64,000 nucleotides of DNA from contig CM032122.1 in NCBI GenBank assembly GCA_018894105.1, positions 37,975,404 to 38,039,403 of the forward strand. The letters are read 5' to 3'. The notes under the pieces are model-generated. The model did no database searches. It saw only the letters and a program-made list of their open reading frames with translations, and was not told where the DNA came from. Shown here piece after piece: positions 47,965 through 59,784 of this stretch (positions are counted from its first letter, which is position 1; each line of letters starts with the position of its first letter). The DNA is from Jacaranda mimosifolia. Lineage: Eukaryota > Streptophyta > Magnoliopsida > Lamiales > Bignoniaceae. Position numbers and translations under genes: made by a program.

Positions 47965-48818
47965 TATTACTTCTGCTGAATGATTTTTCACCTTAAACTG
48001 CAACGAAGGAACCAATGTATATACATCCTTGCATTGATTGGTAGAAAATAAACCAGTGTGATCAGTGATCATTGCTTTTATTGATTTGTAATATCTGCTG
48101 ATATGAAGAATTGTCACGATGAGTTGAGGTTTCATTCTGTTTGTGAGGATATATTTGCTGGTCCTTGTCAAAAATGATTCAACCAAATTTAACTACTTTT
48201 GAAAGTATAGTACATGCAAAAACGCTAAGACGGGCTATTAGTACTGTGTAACTTGTAAGTAGTGATATATAACATCCAATTAGCTATTGAAAATATAATA
48301 CCAAATCTACAAAACAAATTCTTGTAATATTTGGGACCAAAAGTACAATGTTTGCTGAGAAGAGGAAAACGAAGGCAAGCACAGTCTAGCTATATGCATG
48401 AATAAAAAGAATGAATGTAATTATATATTTAACTGTGCAAAATAGTATATATTTTGCGGGATCATTAGGCAGAAGCAAGAAGCTCCGTCGTTTGGTTTTA
48501 TTTTTATGATCCATTTTTATTTTCAATCATTTTTAAAAATTGAAAAGATAGTTATAATTTTAAAATGAAAATGTATTTGAATGAATGGATGGAAAGTAAT
48601 GATTAGAGTACGTATATGATTAAAAATATAGTTTATTTATATTTTCTTATATTTAAAAAAGTTTATTTTTAAAAAATATATATTTTATTAATTTTAAGAT
48701 GATAGTGATTATTTTATATCAAATCAAATTTGAATTTAATTGAAGTAATAATAGAATGATAGAATATATTTAGAAATAATTTTAAAATGAAAATAGGAAT
48801 ACTTTAAGTGAAATTAAT
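47965..48818. other. Spacer between RBR gene and LINE
   Basis: No gene is seen. From about 48488 the sequence CGTTTGGTTTTATTTTTATG resembles the start of a GTTTGGTTT-end MITE, but no matching far end was found. Confidence 0.35.
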
Positions 48819-48827
48819 AAGAAAGTG

Positions 48828-50419
48828 GAATTAAGTGGATGTATTGGGATCAGTTGTGTAAACCAAAACATCAAGGAGGATTGGGGTTTAGAAGACTTCA
48901 TGAATTTAATCTGGCTCTACTAGGGAAGCAAGGATGGCGTTTGCTAACTTGCCCGAATTCATTGGTTGCTAGAGTTGTTCAAGCTCGATATTATTGGGGG
49001 AAGACTTTTTTGGAAGCAAAAATTGGACATAATTCGAGCTATATATGGCGTAGCATCTTGGCTGCCCAGGATAGCATGTACAGGGGTTGTCAAATGAAAG
49101 TTGGTTCAGGAAGGGGTATTATCATTGGAAGAGATCCTTGGTTGCCAGATTATCAAAATCCAAAGATTTCATCTTGTCTTTCCTCTCATCTTGCTAACCG
49201 AACTGTTTCTTGTCTCATTAAACAGGAGCAGAATGTTTGGGATGAGGACCTGATTTTGTCCTCCTTTAATGACAGAGATGCTAGTCTTATATTTAGCATC
49301 CCGTTGAGTTGTAGAAGAAATAAGGATGTTTGGTTATGGAGAGAAGATTCTAAGGGCATCTACACTATGAAGAGTTGTTATAGAATGTTATGTGATGCTC
49401 ATGATACAACTTCAAGTTATTTGGTATTAGGGGTGTGGAGCAAGATATGGAAACTGAAAATTCCTCCCAAGGTCCGCAACTTAGCATGGAGAGCCTATTG
49501 TGATTGTCTTCCAACAAAGAATAGATTGTGGGCAAAAAATGTTAACATTGATCTCCTTTGTCCAGCTTGTGGAAATAACACTGAAACGCCACTACATATT
49601 ATGGTTTCGTATCTTGTTGCTACTAACTGCTGGAGGGTTGCTGGATTATGGAATACAATGTCTGGTTTTTCTGCAAAAACCTTTGTTCAATGGCTGAATA
49701 ATGTACTACACTCCCTGGATGCTGAAATGGGCTGCCAAGTTTTGATGTTAATCTGGAGTATCTGGCAAAATAGGAACCAGCTTGTTTGGAATGGAAGATT
49801 AAAATCGGTGAGACATGTTACTACGTTAGCTACCTCTGCTCTTCAAGAATGAAGGATGGCTCAACAACATAAACTTCTCCCAAATCAGAATTGTTAAGTA
49901 GCTGGAACTATGAGCTGGGCAGTGCCTCCGCAAGGTTGGTTAAAATGTAACATTGATGCTGCTATGAACGAACACTGCTCATCTTTTGGTACAGAGGCTG
50001 TCTTAAGAAAAAATGAAGGAAGATTTCCACATAGAGGCAGGGTTCATGTGGCTCTTGCAGAAGCTATCTCGCTCAAAGAGACTCTATCTTGGATCAAAGG
50101 AATGAATAAGTCACAAGTTATTTTAGAGATGGATGCTTTAATTGTTGTGAATGCAATATCTAGTAGCATTGAGGATAATTCTTATTTTGGTTCGGTTATC
50201 TTAGATTGTAAATCTATTTTGTCGAAGATTACAAATTGTAATGTTTGTTTTGTTAAGCATTCAGCGAATCAGGCGGCCCATTGTGTTGCTAAGGCTGCAG
50301 TTTCTATGACTGAACGTTACTTGTGGGAAGACAATATTCCTACATTTATTTCTCATGTAATTTCTGCTGAGTTGGAATGAACTTTTATCTTTTAGAGTTA
50401 AAAAAAAAAAAAGAAGAAG
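48828..50419 (+). mobile_element. 5'-truncated L1-type LINE
   Basis: The element ends in an A-rich tail (50401-50419) and is flanked by a 9-bp duplication AAGAAAGTG (48819-48827 and 50420-50428), as produced by target-primed reverse transcription. The left end starts inside the reverse transcriptase C-terminal region (KPKHQGGLGFRRL), so the endonuclease and most of the polymerase are missing. It is a dead copy lying between two convergent RBR genes. Confidence 0.85.
48839..50380 (+). pseudogene. LINE ORF2 C-terminal remnant (RT tail, zf-RVT, RNase H-like)
   Basis: The first part (48839-49852) contains the RT-distal GGLGF block and a zf-RVT zinc-binding region (WKLKIPPKVR, CPACGNN). Two in-frame stops (TGA at 49850, TAA near 49893) separate it from an RNase H-like (RVT_3) domain at 49910-50380 that begins WLKCNIDAA and ends at TGA. 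The frame is otherwise open, so the insertion is fairly recent but not active. Confidence 0.85.
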
Positions 50420-50500
50420 AAGAAAGTGATAGTTTTCATTTTTTTATTTACCAGTGGAAATAGAAATGGGTGTTATAAATAATAACACACACACACTATA

Positions 50501-51272
50501 GGGTCCGTTTGGTTTCATTTCCAAACCTTATTTTCATATTTTTTATTATTTAAAAATTGAAACACATACGTAATGTTTGGTTACAAATTGTGTGTTTTAT
50601 CTTATGTGTTTTTGGATAGTTTTGAGAGTACGGTTGGGAAATGTGAAGTTGTATTGGAGAATGTAATGAATGTTTATTTATATTTTCAGGAATAGTTATA
50701 AAATTATTTTGGAGAGTTTTGATATATTTGTTTATATTTTGGGGAAAAGACAATTTTTACTACAGCGGTCAAATCAATACTTTTTGTTAGATTTTTGAGA
50801 TGAAAATAAAATTAAGTAATTTTTTTGTAGTAAGAATAATAATAAAGTATATATTATGTGTGTATATATATATTGAAAAATGAAAAAAATTTGAGGATTA
50901 TGACCAATAAAAGAGAGTATTCTGAAAAAATTTAATTTGGTATTTTAGATGTAAAAATGATGCATGTTTGGCTATATTCTGACATGACAAAATTGTTTTG
51001 CTAAAATGTAACCAAATATAGCCATCATTTTTTATATATTTTTACCCAACATTATTTTCATTTCAATTTTCAAAACACATTTCTCAATAATATATATATA
51101 TATTTTTTTTTTTTCTCTCTATTTTATTATCACCATCTCTCTCCACTTACAACCTACTAAACCCAACATAATCATTATTTTTTCAATAATTTATTCAAAT
51201 ACAAACTCATTTTCACTAACTATTTTTTCAAATTTTAAAAATAATAAAAATTAAAATAAAACCAAGCAGACC
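50501..51272. mobile_element. Tourist-like MITE containing a second nested MITE
   Basis: The outer element starts GGGTCCGTTTGGTTTCATTT and ends AAATAAAACCAAGCAGACC, flanked by ATA on each side. Relatives lie at 8555-8911 and 2751-3116. It is interrupted at 50567 by the element at 50568-51022. Removing that insert restores alignment to the intron copy at 8555-8911. Non-coding. Confidence 0.7.
50568..51022 (+). mobile_element. Tourist-like MITE, copy D, nested
   Basis: The 455-bp insert has ends GTAATGTTTGGTTAC and GTAACCAAATATAGC, with CAT on both sides (50565-50567 and 51023-51025) as a 3-bp duplication. It is the same family and orientation as 37710-38043. Confidence 0.65.
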
Positions 51273-51512
51273 ATAACTAAATTAAAGGTAGCAATAGATA
51301 CTTTCATAAGGCAGGAAGTCATCCATCCTGTTATTTATATTCCTAGCAATTTTTTCCCATAATTGATCCTGTACAATCTGGAGGCCCTAACAAAAACCAC
51401 AGCTATTGCAACCACCAGCTCTTACAAAATAGATAAGAGAAACGTGGGAATTAAGTTTTTTCCATCATAGAATCCAGCCAAAACGTAGGAGCATAGAAGC
51501 CCTGAATTGCAT

Positions 51513-54500
51513 TCATCTTCCATAGAGCCTATTTTGCCCACCATATATAATATTGCGCTCATCCCAGATAGGACAACGACAGGTTGCTTTCTTGTTTTTC
51601 CATTCTGCTCCACATGTATAGCAGAACTCGTGTCCACATCTGCAGAGTACAAATATCAGCCATCAGATGTATTTTCCTACACACACTGTGGGACAATTTA
51701 ATGGCCAAAATAGCAGAAAGAAGAAAAGAAATAATAAAAATCTTTGCAACTCAACTCTTCCAGGAATGAGTACTACATCATACTAATTGAACTGCAACTG
51801 AAAATGCATAATATGGATTGTAATAGAGTATAACAAACATAACTGGCTAAAAATTCCAATCGCATTTCCCACAACTGATGAAAGCTGATGGAACAATCAC
51901 CGAGAAACATCACACCAACATAAGAACATCACGAATTAAATATTAAAAGGTGTGCAGACCAATAAATACTGAAATAAACACGTAAGCAGTGCTTGAAGGA
52001 AAAAGTTCTTTGCGCCGATTTTTTAGTCTAATCAGTAGAGGACTATAACCATGGCTGGTTAGAGGTAATTATCATTGCAGAAGCACAATCCTTGATAAAA
52101 ATTTGAAATATATTTTTGAAGTCAATCTCAACCTACCACCACATACAACTAGCTGGTCCGCAAATGAAGGTTCGTTCCAGCTGTGGGTTGTGACCTATGT
52201 TAAAGATGAAATACCTAACCCAATCCTAGGCATTTCATAAATGCATAGGTCTCCATAGCCGATTTTCTCTTCTTCAAACTATCACTTTATACTGCATCCA
52301 TTCTATGAAAAGGGCATTCTTCATTGCTTATTGATAAGTCATTCATGGATGAAAAGCTGCTTATAAGTCACTGCTGAAAGAAGCTTTCGCAATTAAACAA
52401 CCAAGTACGATACCATCAATTTTCAAAACCTGAATTGTTCATCACCAAAGTGTTGAACTTTTGAAACTGTGCCAAATCAGGTTGCTTGATTGCAACAGTA
52501 CAACATACAATTATTACCAAACACATTGAATATCGTATCATGCAACCTAATATCCATCAGATTTTGATCTGAAAGCACATTTCAAGCAGCTGAAAGACAA
52601 AACAAGATATAAGAAAGGCCAGGGTAAGCAGTGAGTAAGTCATTTTTTATCTGAAAGCTACAAATAGGAATCAAGAAATGGCTGAACGCAACTGGGAAAT
52701 TGAAGTACATGCAATCTTGAGGCTGAAGTGAAGTTTCAGGAATTAATTTTGGTTATATTTCATTCGTGTTTTGACTTTTTTCATGAAATCAAGGCTAATC
52801 TGATTAAAGTTCTAATATACTAGTAAAATTCAAATTCTCTATGGAGATAGTAAAATATGACCTGAAAAATAGAAGCCAATACTTTTCATGTTCATAGATG
52901 TATAATCCCATTGCCAACAATAAATGTCGACGTATGAACTGAATATCAATGAGTTCACCATAGAAGAGGCTGGTAATATATTTAAACAATCCCTAGTGAG
53001 CCAAATCAGATGGTTAGATGGACATGAAGAATGATTATACAGGAAAGAGCAAGTGTGTTATATATTAAGTGGCAAGTATGTTTAGCCATAACCGTACTTA
53101 AACATTCCCTACCATCCATGAATTCTCAACAACATAATAAAAAAATTAAAAATTTCAGGAAGAAAGAGCATACCTGCAATAAATGTGGTAGCATCCTGCA
53201 TCAAGTGAAACCATATGGTTGCATTTTGGACACTGACGCCAGAGATTCTGTGAAGCCAAATACTTTAGTTTCTTGTCTTCATTACTTGGGTAGGGGTTTA
53301 GGCTTTTAAAATCAAAGCAACTCATATTATCATGCCAGGGGACTTTGCAATTTATGCAAAAGATGCCACTGCATCTGGGGCATTTTCTGCCCCCCAAAAC
53401 TGCAATAACATCATTTGAGTTGTCCATGGATCCTTGAAGCTCAGCTTTTGAAAATAAAGTGGAACACCTTGGATATGGGCAATAAATCTTCTCTGCTGCA
53501 GGAATGGATGCTTCCTTTACACGTTGGCTCATTATGTCAAATAATTCAGGAGTCAAAAACTCTTTGCAGATATCCAGTTTCAATTCAGACTTGCAGTTCT
53601 CATAAGGGCATTTAGGTAGAATCCCTTGAAGCAACTTAAATTGGACATGTTTCGACATACATGAAAGACAGTAGCTATGTAGACAACCCATAAATAGAAA
53701 CATTTGATCCGCATATGTATCTTCCAAACAAATAGCACATCTCTGAGTCAGATTCTTTGCATTGGAATCTCCTGCTGGATGATTGACCTGAAAAGCAATT
53801 GCATTCCTAGCAAGTTCAACAGCAAACTTAATATCCTCACAGGCCACAAGAGATGCATGAGTGTGAGTAAATTTTCTCAGAAGAAGATTTATCTGGTCAG
53901 ATAATGTGGCCACATTAGCCATCATTTGCAAGTTTTTGCCAGTGATCTGCATTTAGAGGAACTGTGTCAAACACATTAAAACAAAGTCCCTATGAACATA
54001 AGAGCACATCAACTTTCGAGTACAGTAACAAGCAGGGGTATGCTGTGCTATATAACATTCAGGCTTGACACCCTAACCTTTGACAACTTACCTCTTCAGG
54101 CTCGAATACACCCTCCCACTATTTAATTCAGTAAAGTAGTAGACTAAGGGAGAGAAAAAGGAATCAACACCTAAGAGATTCTTATTTATCCTCTCGCTGA
54201 ACATCTCAATTGATTTTAGCTTGCTTACAAGAACTGATAGGCATTCGCTTTAGCATCTCTCTAATATGGCATTACAATAAATTTTGGTTATTTCATCATC
54301 AGGAACTCCCAAGCACACAAAATTTCTATGCTCATTTTGTTCAGTGGCCTAGGGCCCTAGTTACATAACTTGTTGTCTGCCAAATTCCAATATGCATTTA
54401 GACTTTCATTCATAATACAACATTTAATAAATTGAGGGCATAGCACTCAAAACAAGAAGCTCATACCAGTAGCCATGTAGATTGTAAGGGTAATTTGGAT

Positions 54501-55391
54501 GTATAGCCAAAAAAAGATCAAATCTATGAATATAGAACAAATAGACAAAAACATATGGCTGAGTTTTACACAAACCTCTGTTTGGCTTCTACTTTCAGTG
54601 GACAAGTAAACAATTATTGCATATGTTAGCTTAGCAATTCATTATCTGAAAATGAAGCCTTACTCTCAACCTTTATTACAGGTATGCACGGTTAGTAAGA
54701 CTAACACGTATGGGATTAAACAGCAGTTAAAGAAAACCAATTATTCAAACAAAATAAACTCATCGATGTCATGGCCATCACTGACATGTTGATAGAGGAA
54801 GGGATTGTCGGTAACAATAGTAACCCTCTTTAAGTCCAGCAGTAGGGCAACATCAAGACCTTCAATCAAAGCTTTCAACTCAACCAACTCTTCATTCGCT
54901 TGGTGCTCTTTCCCACTGAAACCTTTACTCAACTCAAACACCAAACCATCATTCCCATCACATATCGCCACCCCAACACCACCCACCATTCGCTCCACCA
55001 AACCCTTGACATAAACCCTAAATCCCAAACCCTGACCATTGGACGACGAAGAGGAGCCCTCGCCGTACGGCCTATTCAAATAATCCCCAGTTTTCCTCCA
55101 CTCCACCTCCGGAACATTCACAATCTCGCAAGCGAAAGCGCGATCGTGTATCTGACGGCTGAGATCGTGCCGCAAACGCTTCGTCTCCACCTCGGCCTTG
55201 TAGTGGTCGAGTAGTTCCTGTTCGTACTTGTAGAGATGGTCGTTATGAAGGAGGTTGGACAGAGTGTCGCCGAAAACGGCGTCATAAGGGACAGAAGTGG
55301 TGTTCGGGGAAGAAACGGCGTCGTCGAGAAGGGAAGCGGTGAGGGCTTCTTCCACTTGGAGCTTGAAGGCGAGATCAGCGTCTTCTTCCAT
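51513..55391 (-). CDS. RING-IBR-RING E3 ubiquitin ligase with N-terminal RNase H-like domain (paralogue 2)
   Basis: Three exons (55391-54786, 53946-53174, 51639-51513) encode 501 residues with the same intron phases as paralogue 1. Exon 2 has exactly the same length (773 bp) in both genes. Domains are a short helical leader, an RNase H-like domain containing GGVGVAICD and IVTDNPFLY, RING1 (CAICLED), IBR (CPRCSGIFCINC) and Rcat (CPKCNHMVSLDAGCYHIYC continuing into CGHEFCYTCGAEW), with all zinc ligands and the catalytic cysteine in GCYH intact. As in paralogue 1, the first RNase H Asp position is Lys (VYVKGL). The C-terminus is short (ending GGQNRLYGR) and lacks the acidic tail. I chose the ATG at 55391; an in-frame ATG at 55478 would add 29 residues. 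The gene is convergent with paralogue 1. Confidence 0.9.
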
Positions 55392-55748
55392 TGCTTCACC
55401 TACGTTTTGGCGCCAAAGGAAATGTCGTCGTTGCAGGCAACTTTCAAAGCTTTTTCTACTTCTCTCTATCTTTTTCACTTTTCACCTTGTAGAAAGTAAA
55501 ACGTATTATTCAATACGCTTGGATTTCGGAATTGACTTTTGCGGAGGAAGTCAATTATTGTTGCTGGGTAGCTTACCTGATAAGCCATTTTATTTTTTAT
55601 TTTGAGAAAATAAAATCATAAAAAGTAATCTATCTATCATAAATTTATTTATGTGATCTTTTTTCTTAGATAAAATTTTCAAAAAATAAAGTTTGATTTA
55701 CTTTCGTGTCAAGTCAAGCTACACCTATTTTCGTTTAAGGATCATTTG
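55392..55748. other. Upstream region of RBR paralogue 2
   Basis: Probable 5' UTR and promoter of the minus-strand RBR gene. I see no clear TATA box. Confidence 0.4.
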
Positions 55749-56063
55749 GGGAGTGTTTGGTTATATTTTTTCAAAATAAAATTGTTTTGAAAAAATATAA
55801 TCAAACATGTCTTTACATTTCCTGTAAAACACATATTTATATTATATATATTATATATTTTTTAATATTAAAAAATCATTCAGTTTCATTTTCACCTAAA
55901 AAATCAACAAAAATACTTTGATTTGATTACTACAATAAAAAATATTTTTCATAAAACATAAACAAACATATCAAAAAATAACTTTTACATTTTTCAATAA
56001 TTCATTCTTTCGAAACAGATAATAAATACATAATAAAACCAAAAAAAAAAACCAAACACTCAC
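55749..56063 (-). mobile_element. Tourist-like MITE, copy C
   Basis: It starts GGGAGTGTTTGGTTATATT and ends AAACCAAACACTCAC, giving matching inverted ends. The interior is collinear with copy B at 39390-39724. It lies about 360 bp upstream of the RBR start codon. The 3-bp duplication is not evident. Confidence 0.65.
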
Positions 56064-56366
56064 TAGATAATTTGACAGAATAATGTATCTCATTTTTTAA
56101 GTAATTGCGACAAATTTTGTGTACATGTTTAGTAGCGTTTGTGGTATTTCAAATTTTGTAGTATAATTATATGAAATTAAATTGAATTTAGGATTTTTTT
56201 TTTCCTTGAAAATATGGATTTTGGTTTAGTAATACTTAGGCAATAATGTTGATATAATTATAATTCTCTAAATTTGATAACCAAGAAGTATTGCACCGAT
56301 TGACGAATTGATAATATATATATATATATATATATATAATAAAACCTTTGCAGAAATGACGTAAGG

Positions 56367-58722
56367 GGTTAATTTATAAAAATATAGTGAGAAAAATTAA
56401 TTTTTATAAAACTACCGCAATTTTAAAAAATTTATAAAATTACAATAAGGCGTGGCTGCTTTAACTATCTTTTTCTTTTCTTTTCTTTTTCGAATAAGGA
56501 AGAGGGCCACGCCTCTTAACTGATCTTATTCCCTTCAAGAGGCGTGGCATCCTTGGGAATTTTTTTTTATGTTTTTTCTTTTTGGTATTGTTTTATATAT
56601 ATATATATTTTTTATTTTATGTTTGAATTTTTTTTCTTTTGGGAATAATATTAGGGTTGACATAGCATCATTTGTTTTATCTTTATTTTATATAATTTAA
56701 TATTAAATATTTTATCTTATATTTAAATTTTAATTAATTTATTTTTTAAAATATTAAAAATGAGCCATAAAAATATAGTATAAATTTTTAATTTTTTTTA
56801 TAAATGTACTATTTTATAAAATGCAAGTGATTGAAGCATGTGTTTATAAATTTACTATACTCTATATTTACTTTAGTTGATGCAATATATATTAGCTCGT
56901 AAATGGATGCCTGTAATGTTTGAACCTTTGCCAAAATAAGCATGTAAAACCACAGTATATGATTATATATTAATACATTAATCAAGCATTATCATACTTT
57001 TTAATCATAAGTGATGCTTGTAATTTCAAGGTATGTTATTATTTTGGTATGTGAAACTGTCACATAATATTTTTACCTACTCGATCCTATTTTTCTATTC
57101 GACTTATAAAAACCCACAATTCACATAACTTTATCATATATACATATATATTTCTATATATTGTCTTTTAGAATTAAACTCAAATGGGAGATGATTCATT
57201 TTTTTAGCGTGGATATACATGGTTATTAAGAGAAAAAAAATGATTATTGTCAATGTCAATATATCTTGAATGAAAATTATTAATATCATGTATCGTTTTG
57301 ATTGATTTTAAATTTTAAAGTCCAAATTTGCATTTCAACTACTCCCCAAGACAAAGCCAAAATATTGGGGTTTAAGGTTTATGTATATTTAATTTGTATG
57401 CGTTTAATATGTAACACTCACTATTTAATTAAAAAATAATGTATGGGTTTTATTCTTTAAGTATGTAAGTGAAATGTAACATAGATCACAACTGTATAAA
57501 ATTTTTGAGATTTTCGACCAAATTTATTATTCTTGACGTTCGATACAAAGGAAAAACATAAAACATAAAACAAAATTACAAAGTTGGAAGAATAAATGAT
57601 GTCGGGCTTGGGCTTGGGTGTCGGCTTCAAAAATTTTTGATGGAAAGTAGGAGGACCAACATTGGGATGTTGATGAGATGTAGAACCACCACCATAAATA
57701 TCACGGATCCCAAATTTTGTAAAGCCATCTATTTCAATGGGCAAGTCAGGAATCCCTGCCTATGTGTGTAAAAGTGTATGTCCATATTTGCCACTAAATT
57801 AAGTGGCATATTGGTTTCTTCCCAAGAGAATTTGTTGAAATGTAGAAGTACTGCCCAAATGATATTGCATCAAAAGTGACATGTAGGATCCATGCTCCCC
57901 TCGTAATAATATGTCTTGCATATTATTAGGGTGTACTGGTTCAACTTCAATGAACAACTCCACATTATTCATGCCAGCACTCGGATCCAACAAGTTTGAC
58001 AAATTAATGTCATTTTCCACTTGCATGATTGTTGATATACGAGTCTCCTTATCCAAATGAAATACATGCGAGTAGTCATTTATAAATGAAATATTATTTA
58101 TAAATGATAATTCTTGATTAACGTATTAATATATAATCATATACTACAATTTCACATGCATATTTTGGCCAATGTTTTAACATTACAATTATCCATTCAC
58201 GAGTTAATATATTACATCAATTAAAGTAAATACAGAGTATAGTAAACTTATAAAAACATACTTCAATCACTTGCATTTTATAAAATAGTATATTTATAAA
58301 AAAAAATTAAAATTTATACTACATTTGTATGGTCTCATTTTTAATATTTAAAAAAATTAATTAATTAAAATTTAAATATAAAATAAAATATTTTATATTA
58401 AATTACATAAAAAATATTAGGGCTGATGTCAGCCCTAATATTATTCCCATAAGCTAAAAAATTAAAACATAAAAAAAGGAATTAAAAAAAAAAAAAAACT
58501 CCCAAAGAGGCATGGCCTCCTCAATGCAATTGCCTCAACAACAATTACACATTTAGAGGCGTGGCCCCGAGCCACACCTCTTATTTGTCTTAAAAAAAAA
58601 AGGATAAGATAGCTAAAGGCGTGGCTACAAGCCACGCCTTACCATATTTTTATATTATCTCCAAAATCACGGTAATTTTGTAAAAATTAATTTTTTTTTT
58701 ACAATATTTTTATAAATTAATC
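56367..58722. mobile_element. Mutator-like element with GGCGTGGC-rich inverted ends
   Basis: Inverted repeats of more than 500 bp (about 56367-56930 and 58160-58722) are bounded by a perfect 9-bp duplication GACGTAAGG (56358-56366 and 58723-58731). The outermost bases are GGTTAATTTATAAAAATAT and, reversed, GATTAATTTATAAAAATAT. The inverted ends contain several copies of AGGCGTGGC in both orientations plus AGGGTTGACAT / AGGGCTGACAT. The 1.2-kb centre has two short minus-strand open frames (58056-57799 and 57744-57457), perhaps one decayed gene split by stops; I recognise no domain and no transposase. Confidence 0.8.
57457..58056 (-). pseudogene. Unidentified decayed open frame inside the Mutator-like element
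   Basis: Two minus-strand frames of 85 and 95 codons follow each other (58056-57799, then 57744-57457). Their amino acid composition is unlike random AT-rich translation (for example NLLDPSAGMNNVELFIEVEP and DIYGGGSTSHQHPNVGPPTF). It could be captured host sequence or a relic of element coding capacity. The family is unknown. Confidence 0.3.
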
Positions 58723-58731
58723 GACGTAAGG

Positions 58732-59784
58732 AGGTATTGTAAGTCTATAAGGCCCACTAATTTAGTGAAATAAAATGTAGAATGACAGGATGAATCGATT
58801 ATAAAATTATTGATTGAAATAATCTTTTATTTTATAAATTATATTTATTTTGTGGATAAGATTTTGGGGTTGGCATATTCTAAAAGAAACGAATGTATCT
58901 CGATGAGTAAGGTTAGATAATATAATGCATGTTTAATTTTTGTTTTTATGATGGTTATTATTTTAGAAAAAATAATGTGTTCGCTTTTGTTTTAGAATGA
59001 GATAACTTTTTAATATAAATATCAATTTTCTTCTTCTTCTTTTTTTTTGTCTGGCTATCAAGATAAAAATATAATTTTACATTAGTAACTTTACGTATTA
59101 ATTGTAATGTTAAAAGATAATTTGTTTTGTAGAACAAGGAGATAAATATTTTGTGCCTGTTTTTAAAAAAAGTTATTGGATAATAAAATAAGACTTTTAA
59201 TTTCACTTTCCTAATCAAAAAATATTTTCAGAAAATAAAACGAGACAAGACCCTTTAAAGTTGCATGAAATATTTCATTATATAATGATGATTTTTGCAA
59301 ATTATTATAACTATGATTAGAGATTCATTCAAGTGAAATTTTGAAAATTATGTAAGCTTCTAAATAAACAATCAAGTTAGCGACGAAACTATGTCGAATC
59401 CTTTGTAAAAATACGTTTTTTGCATGACATCAACTTATAAAATAAAATTAAAGAGATGTAAAAAGATAGTATGAAATAAAAGTTTTTGAATCAATGCATG
59501 AAATTAGAATTGGATGGTTTCATGGTTCAATTTTTAATGTATTTGATTTAATCATATCATTTTATCTATTGATATCAATTTGGGTTAGGATTCATGTCTC
59601 AACCCAACTTATATGATTTTGAGTTGGATTGGGCTCAACATTTCAAAAATGGATTTGAGCGAATTGGGTTTTAAATGGGTTATATCAAATTTGTGTTTAA
59701 AATGAATTTTAACTAGATTTAAAATGGGTCTATTCAATAAATTTAATAAATTATCTTATTATACTGTAAAATTATATATTAAAT
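58732..59784. other. AT-rich spacer, no gene seen
   Basis: No coding region is supported. From about 59520 the words GGGTTAGG, GAGTTGGATTGGG and CCCAACC begin. These probably mark the left half of a GGGTTGGG-type element whose right half was amplified into the adjacent array. Confidence 0.4.

Noticed and set aside
48488..48818. Further GTTTGGTTT-end MITE interrupted by the LINE
   Set aside because: Only the left end is visible; the sequence right of the LINE shows no matching inverted end.
54805..55605. Plus-strand open frames over exon 1 of RBR paralogue 2
   Set aside because: Antisense shadows; the minus-strand frame matches paralogue 1 across the exon.
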